Assembly (NCBI GenBank): GCA_905214925.1
Contig: CAJMOB010000025.1
Location: 1 to 51,950, forward strand
Direction of reading: 5' to 3'
DNA from: Scybalomonas sp905214925
GTDB taxonomy: Bacteria; Bacillota; Clostridia; Lachnospirales; Lachnospiraceae
DNA length: 51,950 nucleotides
Shown: piece by piece, positions 50,648-51,950 of the stretch
How positions within the stretch are numbered: position 1 is the first letter of the stretch
Layout: each line of letters begins with the position of its first letter
Made by a program: the position numbers and the translations under genes
The notes under the pieces: model-generated
The model's database searches: none
What the model was told of the DNA's origin: nothing
Seen by the model: the letters and a program-made list of their open reading frames with translations, nothing else

Positions 50648-51412
50648 ATGCAAATAGAAGAACAGTTTAGCCTTTTATTGTGGTGCATTATGGGAGTATG
50701 TATTTTTTCTTTTTTAAATGTCGTGATCTATCGTGTGCCAAGAAAATTGGATTTTGTATCGGGGAGAAGTCAGTGTCCTTCTTGTGGACATATGCTAGGA
50801 GCGAAAGATTTAGTACCAGTGTTTAGTTGGATTTTCTTAGGAGGAAAGTGCCGATACTGTAAGAGCAAAATTAGCCCACGCTATTCTATCATTGAAATTT
50901 GGGGAGGGATCTGTGGAGCCATTTGTTGGTATTTTTGGGGGAATAGTATAGAAGCTATTTTATACTTTTGTGTTTTTTCATTGTTAACAGTAATCAGCTG
51001 TGTGGATTGGGACACTATGTTAATTTTAAATGGTTTTGTTATTGTATTTTTCATACTTACTATTGTGTCTTGTTTCTTTATAAAGGAAATTAGTCTATTA
51101 GAACGAATCATAGGGTTTTTCAGTATTAGTGTGCCAATGCTTCTTTTGACGGTGGCAATTTCAGGAGCATTTGGAGGCGGTGATATTAAGTTAATGGCTG
51201 TAGCAGGACTTTTCCTCGGCTGGAAGCTTTGTGTATTATCCTTTTTTATTGGAGTGATTTTAGGAGGGGGATATGGGGCTTATTTGCTGCTTGTTAAGAA
51301 GAAGGGGCGGAAAGATCATTTTCCCTTTGGCCCATTTTTATGTCTTGGGATTATGATAGCAGTTTGTTTTGGGAATGATTTTTTAGCATGGTATTTTCAA
51401 GGTTTATTTTAA
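50648..51412 (+). CDS. Prepilin leader peptidase / N-methyltransferase (A24)
   Basis: Membrane aspartyl protease that trims and methylates type IV pilin-like precursors. The cytoplasmic loop has two Cys pairs (CPSC at 43-46, CRYC at 68-71) for zinc. Catalytic aspartates are Asp120 in SCVDWDTM and Asp179 in FGGGDIK. About eight helices and 254 residues match the bifunctional group (PilD-like). The start was set at 50648 because AAAGGGG lies upstream; the longer frame to 50540 is Lys-rich and crosses AT-rich noncoding DNA. No pilin genes adjoin in this window. Confidence 0.93.
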   Translation: MQIEEQFSLLLWCIMGVCIFSFLNVVIYRVPRKLDFVSGRSQCPSCGHMLGAKDLVPVFSWIFLGGKCRYCKSKISPRYSIIEIWGGICGAICWYFWGNSIEAILYFCVFSLLTVISCVDWDTMLILNGFVIVFFILTIVSCFFIKEISLLERIIGFFSISVPMLLLTVAISGAFGGGDIKLMAVAGLFLGWKLCVLSFFIGVILGGGYGAYLLLVKKKGRKDHFPFGPFLCLGIMIAVCFGNDFLAWYFQGLF

Positions 51413-51650
51413 AAGAAGGAAAAGAACCCTCACGATTTTAATGGGGAGTCGTTCACATAGCAGGAATTTACATAAATAGGATAAAAAACATGATTTTATC
51501 GTTGTTCTAAGTGTTCTATTTTGGAATTGATTTGAGAATATAAGAAACTTATAGACGATAGTTTGTAAGTTTCTTATGTTTTTATTTCATAGGATTTATG
51601 CATTCATAGGTCGAAATAAAAAAGTTTTTGAAAAAAGTTTAAAAAAAGTA
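51413..51650 (+). other. Intergenic region with terminator after the prepilin peptidase
   Basis: No gene seen. The only clear element is a hairpin at 51540-51577 (ATAAGAAACTTA pairing with TAAGTTTCTTAT, 14-nt loop) followed by T residues, which should end the prepilin peptidase transcript. Confidence 0.6.
51540..51588 (+). terminator. Terminator after the prepilin peptidase gene
   Basis: Perfect 12-bp stem (51540-51551 and 51566-51577) with a T-rich tail. Confidence 0.85.
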
Positions 51651-51679
51651 TTGACTTATGTATTATAATATAGTATGAT
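51651..51679 (+). promoter_or_regulatory. Upstream promoter P1 of the tRNA transcript
   Basis: TTGACT (51651-51656), 17 bases, TATGAT (51674-51679). Confidence 0.75.
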
Positions 51680-51831
51680 ATATAGCGTCGCTGAGATAAA
51701 AGAAAGCGAAGTGAGAAATTTAAAATCAATAAGAAGTAGATAACTGATAACAATTACATTTATTTACAAATTGATTTTGAAGTCAGAAAATAGTAAGTTT
51801 TTTAAAAAAATAAAAAAATATAAAAAACTTC

Positions 51832-51860
51832 TTGACAAACAAAAAACACTTTGCTATAAT
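51832..51860 (+). promoter_or_regulatory. Downstream promoter P2 of the tRNA transcript
   Basis: TTGACA (51832-51837), 17 bases, TATAAT (51855-51860): a perfect consensus promoter, 37 bases before the tRNA. Confidence 0.95.
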
Positions 51861-51897
51861 AAAAAAGTAATCAGCAAGAAAAACTTCTGACACACAA

Positions 51898-51950
51898 CGG
51901 GGTGTGGCTCAGCTTGGCTAGAGCGCTTGATTTGGGATCAAGAGGTCGCA
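51898..51950 (+). tRNA. tRNA-Pro (anticodon UGG), 3' end outside window
   Basis: CGGGGTG acceptor arm, GCTCAG...GAGC D-arm, anticodon stem CTTGA/TCAAG with loop TTTGGGA giving anticodon TGG, then GAGGTCGCA of the variable/T-arm region. The first base C1 is typical of tRNA-Pro. The T-arm and 3' acceptor half are cut off by the window edge. Confidence 0.95.

Noticed and set aside
1..51950. CRISPR arrays, insertion sequences, prophage or att sites
   Set aside because: No regularly spaced repeats, transposase, integrase or phage genes were seen on either strand; the decayed region shows deletions without a mobile element left in place.

Overview
The window looks like chromosomal DNA from a low-GC, Gram-positive anaerobe. 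A clostridial relative, probably Lachnospiraceae, fits best (inference). Supporting signs are A/T-rich codon use, strong AGGAGG ribosome sites, TTGACA/TATAAT promoters, many hairpin-plus-T terminators, a split transketolase, type III glutamine synthetase, class M-like sirtuins, a meso-diaminopimelate-type MurE (DNPR motif) and several NodB deacetylases. No phage, transposase, plasmid or CRISPR feature was seen.

Left part (1-9043): the 3' end of aspS, a secreted lipoprotein, a reverse-strand M14 carboxypeptidase, the two transketolase halves, an orphan galactitol-type PTS EIIB, and murE-murF. Sulfur locus (9148-11540, minus strand): a YeiH-type membrane protein and an AsrC-like siroheme/ferredoxin protein. 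They sit behind a leader that holds a consensus promoter, a 34-codon peptide with three consecutive Cys codons, a terminator, and a competing antiterminator. This reads as a cysteine-sensing transcription attenuator.

Accessory region (11657-19815): an unknown protein, a maltose-type acetyltransferase, LysR, an iron alcohol dehydrogenase with MerR behind a 19-bp-spacer MerR-type promoter, Rrf2, and two adjacent sirtuins of the macrodomain-linked (class M) type. Between them lie decayed pieces: a flavin reductase with its middle deleted, a frameshifted DUF3737 piece joined in frame to an MFS piece, a LytTR regulator lacking both ends, and a possible adhesin tail.

Middle (19984-40121): amidase-SPOR, gamma carbonic anhydrase, xpt with a very long 5'-UTR hairpin, a cyclophilin lipoprotein, a MocR regulator, an RHH-like protein beside a divergent ClpX, a subtilase, a repeat-bearing lipoprotein, prfC, three polysaccharide deacetylases, an unknown lipoprotein, glnN, mntP and an RlmI-like methyltransferase.

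Right part (40263-51950): a co-directional run folC, HD-domain protein, folP, folBK, pheA, ppx/gppA, ppk1; then infC-rpmI-rplT with an L20-type leader and an apparent AUA start for infC; a prepilin peptidase; and tandem promoters in front of a tRNA-Pro(UGG) cut by the window end.
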